Origin: Stachybotrys elegans
Taxonomy: Eukaryota; Ascomycota; Sordariomycetes; Hypocreales; Stachybotryaceae
Assembly (NCBI GenBank): GCA_020746835.1
Contig: JAGPNK010000014.1
Span: 62,001-126,000 of the forward strand
Reading direction: 5' to 3'
Length of the DNA stretch: 64,000 nt
Shown here: positions 44,591 to 54,535 of the stretch, one piece after another
Position numbering within the stretch: position 1 is the stretch's first letter
Layout of the letters: the number at the start of each line of letters is the position of its first letter
Notes under the pieces: generated by a model
The model's database searches: none
What the model was told of the DNA's origin: nothing
The model's input: only the letters and a program-made list of their open reading frames with translations
Program-made: the position numbers and the translations under genes

Positions 44591-44668
44591 ATTCGACCCA
44601 CATACCCCTCAATTTAGGTCGGTACAAGAAGTAACTTTCACCCTGCACCCCACACATAAGCCACTAAA

Positions 44669-46647
44669 ATGCAGATTGAAGATACCCTGACCAAGGACAC
44701 AATTATAGTCGGGGGCGTCAGCGAGGTTGATGACGAGCTTCTCATACGGCTGGATCACTATCAACAAGAGCAGGAAGACGATATCACAGGGAGACCGAAT
44801 TTTGAGCCTGTTGCCGAGTGTGGCAGCAGGTTCGAGCCGTTTGAAGTGGAACAACGTCATCCACTTCTATCAACGGTGCCGGCAACCCCGGCTGACCTCT
44901 TCCAGCTCTTTCTGCCTGTATGGCTCATAGAAAGCTGGGTTCGCTATACAAATGAGGCTCCCGAGCCTGCTCGAGGTCCCGGACCCGGTTCTCGCGGGAA
45001 CAGCAGCTACAAACAGCAGCCCTCACGGCGAGGGAAGGCTTGGAGCCCAACGTCGGTGCCTGAGATCTATCTATGGCTTGCCATACAGATTTACCTAGGT
45101 TTACACAGGGAAAGCTGTCTAGAGGACCACTGGAAGGTGTCAGGGCTAGACGGGCACCTCCCTACTCACCCTATCGTCAAATACATGACTTTTGACCGGT
45201 TCCAGCTACTGTCCCGCCGCATACGAATTTCCCCCTTTTCATCACAGCCACAGGGGCCCTTCCGGCCCTGTAATGAGTGGTCTGACCACCTACAGGCTGT
45301 TTCCTCGCAACTCTGGACTCCCGGCACAGATCTTGCTGTAGATGAGTGTATGGTCGGCTTTGAAGGCCGTGCCTATGAAAAAACAACCGTCCCGAGCAAA
45401 CCAACGCCTACAGGGTTCAAAGTCTGGGTTGTGGCTCAACTAGGGTATTTTTTGCAGTGGATTTGGCACACACCGCGGTCCCTGCCTGCCGGCATCAGGA
45501 AGTTGAGGGAAGGCTCGCAACAGGGCTCGCAGCAGGGCTCACAGCAACAGGGCTCACAGCGAGGAAGAAAGCGTAAAGCTGCCCCTGACACAGCGGCTGC
45601 CCCTGACATAACAAAGGCTCTGAACCCTACACAAGCCGTGGTGGTTTCCCTACTATCTAGGCTGCCGGCAGCCATCTATCATGTATTCCTTGACAACCTT
45701 TTCTCGTCGCCACACCTTTTCCGGGCTCTCAGGGATCAAGGGATAGCTGCTACAGGCACTGCCCGGGCCAACTGTGGCATCTATAAGCCCTTTGTTGTGG
45801 CCAAGCAGGAAGACCGTGCCGGGAAGTGCTGGGCGTTTAACGACATTAAGGCTGTGGCTACGCCGGATGGCAAGGTATGTCAGGGGAAAGGGTCTGAACC
45901 ATTTGATCAATAGAAAACCACATACTAATCCATTGCCCGGCCTCTCTAGGTCAACCAAATCGCATGGAAAGATACAGCCCTTGTGCTGCTGTTGTCAACT
46001 ACGTTCACAGGGGACGAATTCATCCGCCGGGTCCGCCGGCGGCCTTCAACAACAGCAGCATACGGGCGCCCTGTACGCTGCGAATTCGGGCCTGACCCGG
46101 TCAAGGAACTCCCTATGCCAGAGGCTGCAGCTGCCTATAATAAGCAGATGGGTGCTGTAGATATAGGGGATCAACTACGGGCTACAGAAGGTCTTGACCA
46201 CCGTAACCGTAGGGGGGGTGGCGGGCAATAGCTTGGACCTTCCTGCTTGAGGTGGCCCTCGTTAACAGCTATCTATTACAGCAGCGGGCTCCGGGGCCCT
46301 CGCCGTGGCCCCTGTATAAAGACCAAAGGCAGTGGCGGCAGCGCCTTGTTGATGACCTCATTGCTCTGTACGGAAAGACTGGAGGCTCAAGGCAGCGTTT
46401 CCGAGCTGGAGACACAATAACGCCTCTATCACAGCATAAACATGTCTATAGGGGGAAACAGAGCCGTTGTTTGGGCTGTCAGGGGCTCCGGGCAGGAGAG
46501 ATACGGTCACAGAGCCGGAAGCCCCTTGGCCAGGTTAGTGGGAATAGGGGCAAGGCTGCATCAACAAAAAAAGGCTGTGACGTATGTGATGTAGCTATAT
46601 GTACCAAGCAGGAATGCTGGGACTTCTATCATAGCCTAATTTCTTAG
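44669..46647 (+). pseudogene. piggyBac-type transposase, one frameshift in a G7 run
   Basis: Exon 1 is 44669-45873; the intron carries a GTATGT donor, CATACTAATCC branch and CTCTAG acceptor (to 45950); exon 2 begins VNQIAWKDTALVLLLSTTF. The DDE_Tnp_1_7 landmarks are present: SVPEIYLWLAIQIYLGLHRE, first Asp in LAVDECMVGFEGRAYEK, second Asp in YHVFLDNLFSSPHLFRAL, and third in MGAVDIGDQLR. After HRNRRG a run of seven Gs is one base too long. The next frame gives WRAIAWTFLLEVALVNSYLL and the Cys-rich tail (CLGCQG, CDVCDVAICTKQECW) to the stop at 46647. A Gln/Ser/Gly repeat (SQQGSQQGSQQ) lies before the second Asp. Everything else is intact, so inactivation is recent or the extra G is an error. 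Confidence 0.8.
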
Positions 46648-46703
46648 GCAACTGAAGTCACTATTTTTTTCTGCATTTTTATTGGCCAAAAACCCTGTCT
46701 GCG

Positions 46704-46740
46704 ACATGCAATGTGCCTTCGCACACTCAAGGGGATAGGG
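46704..46740 (-). repeat. Right terminal inverted repeat of the piggyBac-type element
   Basis: Thirty-seven bases exactly complementary to the left end at 44554-44590. Confidence 0.9.
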
Positions 46741-46957
46741 CCTTGACACAATCTAGTTCACATTTCAGAACATTTGGTACCTGACACCCCAAGCCCCACG
46801 GATTGTCGTCTCATCGCTTGCTGCTCAACCTCGTCGCTGCTTGTTCCATGACAGGCCTGCTTGAAGGCCAAATTCTGCAAGTGTTCAGCATCCTATTCTC
46901 AGCAGCTGAAGCACGGTCTGCCAAATTGAGGCTGCTTTTCGTTGGTATAATCGCACG

Positions 46958-48052
46958 CTAGAAGTTAGTTTGCCGATGCCGCTGGTCCGCATCGAGCCTG
47001 TTTGTCGCGATAGCAAATTTGATTGCCGCACGTACGGCCTGCATGTTTGGCTTCCACTTTTCGTCGTCCGACGCAGCTTTTCCTCCCAAGAAGAAAGACA
47101 GATTCCCAATCTTTGTTCGCGAGCATTTAAAAATGGCTTCCCGTTGCATTGTCCACTTTTTGCATCGGAAGAGGAAGTGCCCAATCGTCTCTGCTGCTTG
47201 TCCACAATCGCATATGTCCGATTCCGCTGCCCCTATCCTGTGAAGATAACTGTTCAGTCGTATCATCCCAGTCCGAAGCTGGGCTATCACGTCCGATTCT
47301 TTTCTTTGTAACGAGTCGTATAGCGCACGGGTGTGCTTGCCCGGCAGCGCCTTGTCGATGCGCTTTGAGTACTGTCCAACCCCTTCCGGGAGTCGCCCAC
47401 GCTGCCGTTGTTGGAGGAGCGCCAGTTGAAGCGTTGTGGACCTTGCTTGGTACGACGGTGTCTCCACCACGCACTCTGCTTTGGTAGCTCTCTGCGCTGC
47501 TGCCTTGGCCATCGGTCCCAATGCAAAACCTTCGGCCTTAGCCGGCACCCACATGACTCTAACAGAACAGCCTCTTTTCCGAAGGCACTCGGTGCGGTCG
47601 TATATCTGACGGATGGTGCATTGACCGGATTGCTGCCGGGGCCTCCTGATCACTTCCACGGCCGAGTGGTTGCTCGTCATGACCGTTACGTCCCGAAAAG
47701 GAAGCCCGGTCGGCGTGCACTCCAGCGCCATCGCTATTGCTGCTAGTTCCGCTGTGTACGGATTCTGCTCGTCTCCGGGCCCGACAGTGACGGAATAGCT
47801 GGTAACCACCTCGCCTGCGCTGTTGCGAGTCGCGTCGCACACGACGCCTCCCATCCCCACTATGCCGCCCTTCTTCGAGCTAGATGTTGCTATGATGATG
47901 CCCTCGACGTCGTTTGGTGCCTTGGCTGCCTTCGCTAGGTCGTCCTCGACCACTGCTGGGATGCGGCTGGTCCATGGCGGCAACGCGTACTCGTGGATAA
48001 CCTCCATCCGCTCCGTATGGTCCCTTTCCACCGCCGAGACAATCTTCTGCAT
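46958..48052 (-). mobile_element. LINE RNase H plus C-terminal zinc-knuckle fragment
   Basis: A 364-codon frame: GIIIATSSSKKGGIVGMGGV (RNase H first strand), NPYTAELAAIAMALEC (catalytic Glu region), VTVMTSNHSAVEVI (normally a Asp; here Asn), VRVMWVPAKAEG, then AQLRTGMIRLNSYLHRIGAA and CDCGQAAETIGHFLFRC. This is the RNase H and CCHC tail of fungal LINE ORF2. The usual RNase H Asp in TDNxxA is changed (TSNHSA), and the reverse transcriptase domain is missing. The frame stops just before the PIF1-like helicase relic on the same strand, so the two elements are juxtaposed. Confidence 0.7.
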
Positions 48053-48163
48053 TGGTGATAAAATACTACGTCACCCCATGCACATTGGAGCGGCGATGGG
48101 GTGCATGGGGTAGCCTCAGCCGAAGGCTGTGTGTCCGCGGGCCGGGAAGCTATTACTACTGTA

Positions 48164-50585
48164 TTATCTACGTACTGATCCAGTGCCATGGCCATTCTTG
48201 GTATTATATATCATGTAAGGACTCCGTGTGAGAACTTGTCGTTTCCTAAGCTCCTGATCCCTCATCTTCATTTTCGTGCCATCCGGGGGAGACCGGTAGA
48301 CCAGGTGATTACGATCAAATGGCGCATCCAACATCAAACCCTCAAGCGTTTTCACGCGAGAGACAGCCACGTAGCTTAAGCCGGTCTGAAAGTCCCGACA
48401 GGAGAGGTCCGTAACGATCATATCTTCTGTGATGCTTTGTGACTTGTGAACGGTAATAGCGTAGCATACGATCAGGGGGAACTGGGTGCGAGTGCAGAGA
48501 GTGGCTCCGATGAGGAAGTCCCCTCTACGGGGAGAATCGGCACAATCTTCCTGCCATCAGGGGTGGTCAGGAACACCGGTCCGTTGTAATTGTCAAACTC
48601 CATCATGATAACACAGGGAGGGTCTTGGATGGGCTCAGCCCCGGGTGCCCAGCCGATGTCGTAAACTGTACCGCGAGCGCCATTGCAGAGGCCAACGGGC
48701 TGCCAAAGGTTAGACGTCAGCATCAGACGGGCGCCAATGCATATGGGGATCTGCTTCGCAAGGTTGCCCGCCTTGTCGTCAGGGGCAGCAGCCGCGCCAG
48801 GGCCGACGTTCTTAGCCGTAACCTGGATGACCGGCCGGCTGAGGCGGTCGAGGTGATAGTGGTTATATTCGTTCACCCTATCTTTAGTGGCGTATACACG
48901 CAAGGCGTTGACGAATCTCGCGACCTCCCGATCGTCTAGCTTTGCCTGTACGCGGCTGGAAAGGAGCTTCCAGGACTCCTTAGATAGTTGGAGCAGCCGC
49001 AATTCCCCAAGAGCTGTGCGAAAGGCCTCCTGATCGTCGCCGCGCTGTCGCTGAACAACCTTCAAGAATACTGTTTTATCGAAGCGTCTATACGCGTTCC
49101 TGCCCTTGATCTCTACCCCCTGCACCTCTTTATCATAGTAAAGTGGCTTCTGTAGCACAGGGGGTAGTTGAAAGAAATCGCCGACCAGCAGGATGTTCAA
49201 GCCGCCAAAGAACTCTTCATTCCTACTCGGGAACGCCTCGCGGAGACGGTCATCGATCCACGATAGCTGGCGCAGTCCTAGCATGCTCTTCTCATCGATG
49301 ATCAGGTACTTGATATCCTTCAGCTTCTTCTGGAGCTGGGCCTTATCAATCGGCGATAGGGGCTTGAAGTCCTTATTGATTGGGAGATGCAACAGGGAGT
49401 GCAAGGTAGTGCCCGATATCTGGTTTCCCGCGACGCCCGTGGGCGCGGCACGCCAAACAGGTGTCCCTCTCCCGCCCGTCGCGGCTTGGAGGTGTGCAGA
49501 GAGCAGGTTGATGAGGTATGACTTGCCAGTGCCGCCTCCACCATCCACATGGAGTAACAACTGGGAGGGATCCTGTGTTAGGAAATGGTCCACCACCGTA
49601 TCGTACACTAGACGCTGCTCGGGATTTAGGGAATCGCGAGCCTCCAAGGGTTGATCATCCACATCAAGGTCCATGGGGTTTTCCGCTTTGCGCTGCTTCC
49701 AGTAGTCACCGTTGAGAATGTCATCATCTGCATACCGTCCAACGTGAGGGGCCCAGTCGTAATTGATGTCAATATCTCGGCGGCCGAGGATGTCAATATC
49801 CTCTTCCTCCAGTGGGCGGTCAGGTAGCATGCGGGCGAGTTCATGCCAGTCCTCCTCCGCGATGGGCTCCTCATGGACCTCAGGCTCAAATTCATCGTCC
49901 TCTGCCCTCAATTCATTTGTATCTGGCTCCCCATAATGATCGTCCGCATGGGTGTCGTGGTGCTCTCTGCATCCTTTGTACGCAGCCGCGAAGGAATCAA
50001 ACTGCTGCCCGCTCACAACGAGCAACTCTTGTGGAGAGCGATGTGGATGAGCCATCATCAATTTAACACGGCAGAAGTCATTAAACTGGGGAGAAGCGTC
50101 CATGGACTTGTACCGAGGGAAGTAAGCTAGGACCCTTTTCTTCGCGTTAGCAGCGAGTCTCCTCCACGTCTTGAGATTGTACGATTGCAGGTACTCGAGG
50201 TAGGTTACATCCTCATGCTGGTCATTTCGCTCCAGATATTTTCTGTAGCCGCCGGTAGTCTCATTGACATCTTCGTCGACGCGATACGAACGTGCATGTT
50301 GCTCCAACGGACGGCAGTCCACGGAGACGACCATCCGAGTGCCTTCCTGCAGAGGGATGTTAAGCAGAAGGTGGGAAATCTCCTGCGCCGAGTAATCCCT
50401 CTCGGCAATCAGCTTATTCATAAGGCGAGAGGAGAAGGATAATAAGGGCTGGAGGTGTGCCGTATGCGGCAAGACCTGATCTGCAAGTTTGCAGTAAGGC
50501 TCAGTCTTCTTCTCAGATTTGCTGCAATACTTCGCAGCGTACGTAATAACCGCCTGTAAGCCGGTGCATCTCCCACTACGAAAAT
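48164..50585 (-). pseudogene. Helitron-type PIF1 helicase, frameshifted and 5'-truncated
   Basis: From about 50585 the frame reads ITYAAKYCSKSEKKTEPY (Helitron Rep-downstream region) and YSAQEISHLLLNIPL. The helicase follows: LNPEQRLVYDTVVDHFL, Walker A GGGGTGKSYLINLL, GTTLHSLLHLP, Walker B YLIIDEKSMLGLRQL, LLVGDFFQLPPVL. The main frame ends at 48472. The last motif, LSYVAVSRVKTLEGLML, is in another frame (48421-48164), so one base was lost or gained near 48510. The rolling-circle Rep domain is missing upstream of 50585. It is a relic of an autonomous Helitron; the ATPase motifs themselves are intact. Confidence 0.7.
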
Positions 50586-50622
50586 CTGCAATCCGGATTC
50601 AAAGAGCTATTCGACTTGGTCT

Positions 50623-51582
50623 ATGATCTACTGGAAAACTACAGGCATCAGGACTGCCGGCCGTTTTACGGATCTTATGGTAGCATCGCATTTTGGTCAC
50701 AACGCCGTAGTCAAGCAGCTGCTAGAGAACGGCGCCGAGCTCGAGGCGAAAGATGAAGATGGTCGGACGCCGCTCGTAGAGGCAATAGAAGGACAGCACG
50801 TAGCGACTGTGCAGCGGTTACTTGAGACGGGCGCTAAGGTGGATTACCATTTTGAGGTTGTAAGTGAACCCAATTGACGCAGAACGGATAACAACGGAGA
50901 TAGTGGCTGACATTAGGATGCTTGGCTGGTGTAGCGAGTAAGTGAACCCGACTGATGCAGAACGGATGACAATGAAGATGGTGGCTGACATTAGGATGCT
51001 TGACTGGTGTAGATTGTAAGTGAATCCGAGCGACGCAGAACGGATGACAACGGAGATGATAGCTAACATTAGGATGCTTGGCTGGTGTAGGATGTAAGTG
51101 AATCCAAGCGACGCAGAATGGATGACAATAGAGATGATGGCTGATATTTAGGATGCTTGGCTGGTGTAGCGAGTAAGTGAACCCGACTGACGTAGAACGG
51201 ATGACAATAGAGATGGTGGCTGACATTAGGATGCTTGGCTGGTGTAGCGAGTAAGTGAATCCAAGCGACGCAGAATGGATGACAACAGAGATGATGGCTG
51301 ACATTAGGATGCTTGGCTGGTGTAGTATGTAAGTGAAAGCTGCTACAGAAGATTTTAACTCGTCATTAATGGAATATTCAGACCCCTTTATCACGAGCCG
51401 CGGAGAAGGGAGATGAAAAGATTGTTGAGCTTCTGCTTAAACACAATGCTCAACCAGACTTGAAAGACAAATCTGGCCTAACTCCGCTAGCACGGGCCAA
51501 AATGGAGGGGAATGTGGCGGTTGCAAACCGCTTGGAGAAAGAACGGACGGTCACAAGCCGCCTGGAGAAGGTTCTCTATTAG
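50623..51582 (+). pseudogene. Ankyrin-repeat gene fragment with an expanded intron
   Basis: Exon A (to 50859) encodes ankyrin repeats: LMVASHFGHNAVVKQLLENG, ELEAKDEDGRTPLVEAI and VQRLLETGAKVDYHFEV. Exon B (51382-51582, same phase) continues with TPLSRAAEKGDEKIVELLLK, DLKDKSGLTPLARAKMEGN and a stop. The 522-bp intervening sequence runs from GTAAGTG to ATATTCAG and consists mainly of six 78-bp repeats. No good start codon or earlier repeats are found upstream, where the Helitron relic begins. It is therefore a 5'-truncated gene, perhaps once part of an ankyrin effector of an NLR-type or F-box protein. Confidence 0.55.
50860..51335 (+). repeat. 78-bp intron-like tandem repeat, six units
   Basis: Units start at 50860, 50938, 51016, 51094, 51173 and 51251, with a seventh start at 51329; the period is 78 bp (79 once). 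Every unit begins GTAAGTGAA, contains TGGCTGACATTAGGATGC or a close variant, and ends GGTGTAG, followed by three variable bases. That is a 5' splice site, a branch-site consensus and a 3' splice site in each 75-nt unit. The array fills the intron between two ankyrin exons. Confidence 0.9.
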
Positions 51583-51819
51583 ATGACCACTCCTGCAGCG
51601 CATGTATGAGATGCCGCAGATGCGTCTCACGACAATGGTAGCCCAACTCGGATATAAATAAGTGTCATTTAGGATTTGAATCGATTGAGCAGTCTGAGTG
51701 GCGAATTGGAGAATACCTCGGGAACCTTTAACAGAATCGCGCACCAGTGAGTCTATAAAGCGATACTTTGGCCTTGTGGCCGGCGGCACCTCTGCCGGGC
51801 TGTCTCAAACGTTCCTACG

Positions 51820-52112
51820 AAAATGATGGAGGGGAATCCCAAGCGCTACGCGATTGCTCTGAAAAGCCTTTTGGCGGTATTCCCGTCGTTCTTTTAATGG
51901 GCGACTTCTATCAATTTGCTCCTGTGTTGGAGACGAGCCTCTTGGTGGACCGGATGATGGACCTCACTTCAACGGCCACCATAGGGCAGTCGACTATTTC
52001 TCACCACCGCGGTCATGGTCTATGGTTACTGTTCAAAACTGTTGTTCTTCTTGAAGAACAAGTTCGTGCGCGAAATGTTGAAGTACAAGATCGGTTCCCC
52101 GATTAGGATACC
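51820..52112 (+). mobile_element. Second PIF1/Helitron-type helicase scrap
   Basis: One frame reads KPFGGIPVVLLMGDFYQFAP (the DxxQ/GDFxQ helicase motif), then SLLVDRMMDLTSTATIGQST and LFKTVVLLEEQVRARN. This differs from the helicase at 48.2-50.6 kb and belongs to another Helitron-like family. Nothing before or after it is intact. Confidence 0.6.
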
Positions 52113-52674
52113 CACTTGTAGTCTTCCTGATCTGGATGTTCCTGAGGTACATGTTTCGCGCCAAAGGCAACGGGAAAGCATGGAGGCGTTTAGAAGGGGC
52201 TTGAGTACGCCAGAAAGCTCGTGAAAGGTCAGCGCACGAACAAAGCTATCAGCAACAGGGATGAGGGGGGGGGGGGGGGGGGATGAGGACCAAACTCAAG
52301 AAGTTGGCTCCGCAAAATGCATTATGGCTTCACTCTAAGTTTTAACAGTCTTTCAATCATACTACATAGCTTTTTATGGTCAATTCCACATAACAAAGAG
52401 CATTTCCTCTTCCCACACCTTTAAACAGTCAGTTAAACATACCCTTTTCCTTTTTGATTCTAATATGAGGAAGAAGGCTCCAATTAACGCTATATCTCAG
52501 TCTGGCCCTTGTTTATCGTAAGAGTGTCCCGCGATAAGCATAGCAGATGTTAAGTCGCCGCCACTACAAAGCAGAACCAGAACCAAGGGTCAGTTGAGAA
52601 GGATTGCAAGTTATTCAGACTAATTCCATCATCTCTATAAATTGACTAAAAATCTAATCCTACAGACACTAACA
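52113..52674. other. Intergenic with G18 tract
   Basis: No supported gene. It contains 18 consecutive Gs at 52265-52282 and AT-rich sequence up to the end of the nucleoside-hydrolase-like gene. Confidence 0.5.
52265..52282. repeat. G18 homopolymer tract
   Basis: Eighteen consecutive G residues; compare the C19 tract at 20838. Confidence 0.8.
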
Positions 52675-54147
52675 TCATTTCTCTTCCTGTAATCCCAATT
52701 TAACTCCTTCAAGTTCATATAACTGCTCATAAGGCATGGTCGTCGGAATCATTGGGCAGTCCTCACCATGAAGGTCCTTGATCAGATTACCAGAATCATC
52801 CCGAAGCTTGTTGTCTCCAAAGGTATTCTTTGTAAACTTTTTAATATCCTCGGTTGTGATACCCTTAGTTCGCTTGAAGGCTTCTAGCTTTTCTAGATGC
52901 AGCATCTGCTGTTGGAAGATATCCCAACTGATGTTATAGTTTGGTGTATAGTACTGAATGGTATCACTTGGTATTATCATTTCCGCCAATTCATAGGTGG
53001 CCTGCAGTGAACCTTTAATAAAAGTTTCCATGGCTATTTTGAGCTTAGCGGCATTAACTCCACCTAGGTTGTTCGGACCTTGTCCAAACATACGATGTGA
53101 TTGAGAATCGGGCACTCCAGATGTCGTGCCGAGAATCCCTAGGCATTGTAGGACGTCATCCCCCAGTGCACCCATTGCTGCACAAGCATCGTAAGCAGGG
53201 AATGTGCCGAGTTTCATAAGCTCCCGGACGGGAATCCGCTGCTCCATCATTTGCTTCGGCGTTTCAGAGTCAGGGTCCATACCCAAGCCCCTGAACAACC
53301 ATTTTTCGTCGAGATGTGGCATAAAAGGTTTGTGGCGTGCGTCCCATCCAAACACGAAGTCCTGACGAGAAGAAACGCAGCGCAAATGATGACCCACCGG
53401 CCCAGGTAAGTCCTCGAGGAATGTGCGGGCAAGGGGTGCTGCAAGCGCAACTTCCCTGCCCCAGGCATCCGAAGGTATGGCCAGTTTATTAAGGCGATCT
53501 GCAACGCTCTTTGCAGCTTCCGGATGGAACTTATTGTTCATTGCTTTCATGTCGGGCATAATGGATCCATCATGGAACTCATAGCCACCCTGCGACACCA
53601 GTTTCGCAAGACGATCCTGGATGAACTCATCGTCTTGTTTATCCAGGTATTCAGAAATGTCCTGGAGGGATGAGAGGCATAGAACAGTTAGCTTCTGTCC
53701 ATCGACTTTTTTGAAAGCTTTGTCGAGAAGGTCGTAGCCGCTCAGTCGTTCCTTGCTGTCTTCATTCCAGTCCTGGTGCTCGAATGTTCGGTTTTGTAGC
53801 TCGTGCCACTTGAGTTTGCGTTTCTCCCTTCCACCTGTTCCATCTGTTCCAGCTGCAACTGGAATGTCGAAACAAGACAAAGATAAGTTATAGTCCTCAG
53901 TAACTTGGCACGCTTTTCAGAGGGACCATGATTGGCAATGAACCCAACAATGTTGACGAGTCCCAAGTAGTGCATATGGAGAAGAATCAAGACTGCGAGC
54001 AAGTCGTCTCTATCCTGTTCGATATCCGTAATGACAAAATATCCCGACGGTTTCCAAGTAGAGGAATCAATTTTCATACAGCTTGTATTCCTCCGTTCCG
54101 TATTCGAAGGGAATCTTACTGAGGAATTCTGCCGTGATAGGTTGCAT
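52675..54147 (-). pseudogene. Nucleoside-hydrolase-like (IUNH) gene, two frameshifts
   Basis: From the ATG at 54147 the frame gives MQPITAEFLSKIPFEYG and then reaches a TGA at YEN. A shifted frame from ~54077 gives SGYFVITDIEQDRDDLLAVL (the DxxxDxDD metal/ribose site of fungal inosine-uridine nucleoside hydrolase relatives) and LVNIVGFIANHGPSEKRAKL. Another one-base slip near 53885 is needed to reach the long frame with FDIPVAAGTDGTGG and, further on, GSIMPDMKAMNNKF, WGREVALAAPLARTFLED, AYDACAAMGALGDDVLQ and the C-terminal IYELEGVK-like YELEGVKLGLQEEK. No GT-AG intron repairs either slip. The family hydrolyses the N-glycosidic bond of nucleosides. The rest is well preserved, so the loss is recent or the frameshifts are sequence errors. 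Confidence 0.6.
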
Positions 54148-54300
54148 AGTGTAAATGGTGAATTCAAATAGTGATTGAAAGTGGTGACTGAAGATAGTGA
54201 TTGAAGTGGTGATTGAAAATGGGATTGAAATGGGATTGAAATGGCGGGTTGAAATGGTTATTGAAGATGTGATATTGTGTTATAGTATGTATGTTCCTAT
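54148..54300. repeat. ATTGAAATGG-type short direct repeats
   Basis: Seven to eight imperfect copies of GATTGAAA(T/A)(G)GG occur in about 110 bp directly upstream of the nucleoside-hydrolase-like gene (54171-54265). They may be a promoter microsatellite. Confidence 0.5.
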
Positions 54301-54439
54301 GGGAAGGTTGGCTGTACCAGTGGTGATGGATGAGCAGAGATCAATCTTATATAACAGTAACAGAATCTAAACCATATAATACCTCTTTAGCATGGCCACC
54401 TTTTCTAATCACCTCAAAGGGCCCCCGAGAGGCTGTGTA

Positions 54440-54535
54440 AGGGAGCATGGCTGGGGACCAAAACTGGGACCAGAGCGCACATGCAAACCGGGACCATCTC
54501 ACAGGTCCCAAATCTGGGCATCAGTCATGGAAGTG
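54440..54535. promoter_or_regulatory. TGGGAC cluster upstream of the nucleoside-hydrolase-like gene
   Basis: GGGGACCAAAACTGGGACC, AAACCGGGACC and AGGTCCCAAATCTGGGC lie 300-390 bp upstream of the ATG at 54147. They belong to the recurrent word family. Confidence 0.3.

Larger units (their letters stand above)
44554..46740 (+). mobile_element. piggyBac-type DNA transposon with perfect 37-bp terminal inverted repeats
   Basis: The ends at 44554-44590 and 46704-46740 are exact reverse complements over 37 bp, starting CCCTATCCCCTTGAGTG. This extends to 41 bp with one mismatch. The element is 2187 bp and carries one transposase gene. The CCCT-type end suits piggyBac, but the flanks do not show the usual TTAA target duplication. 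It sits between two LINE fragments. Confidence 0.8.

Noticed and set aside
50834..51394. 186-codon minus-strand frame with a repeated LHQPSILMSA motif
   Set aside because: It is open only because the 78-bp repeat is a multiple of three; the plus-strand ankyrin exons and splice signals explain the region better.
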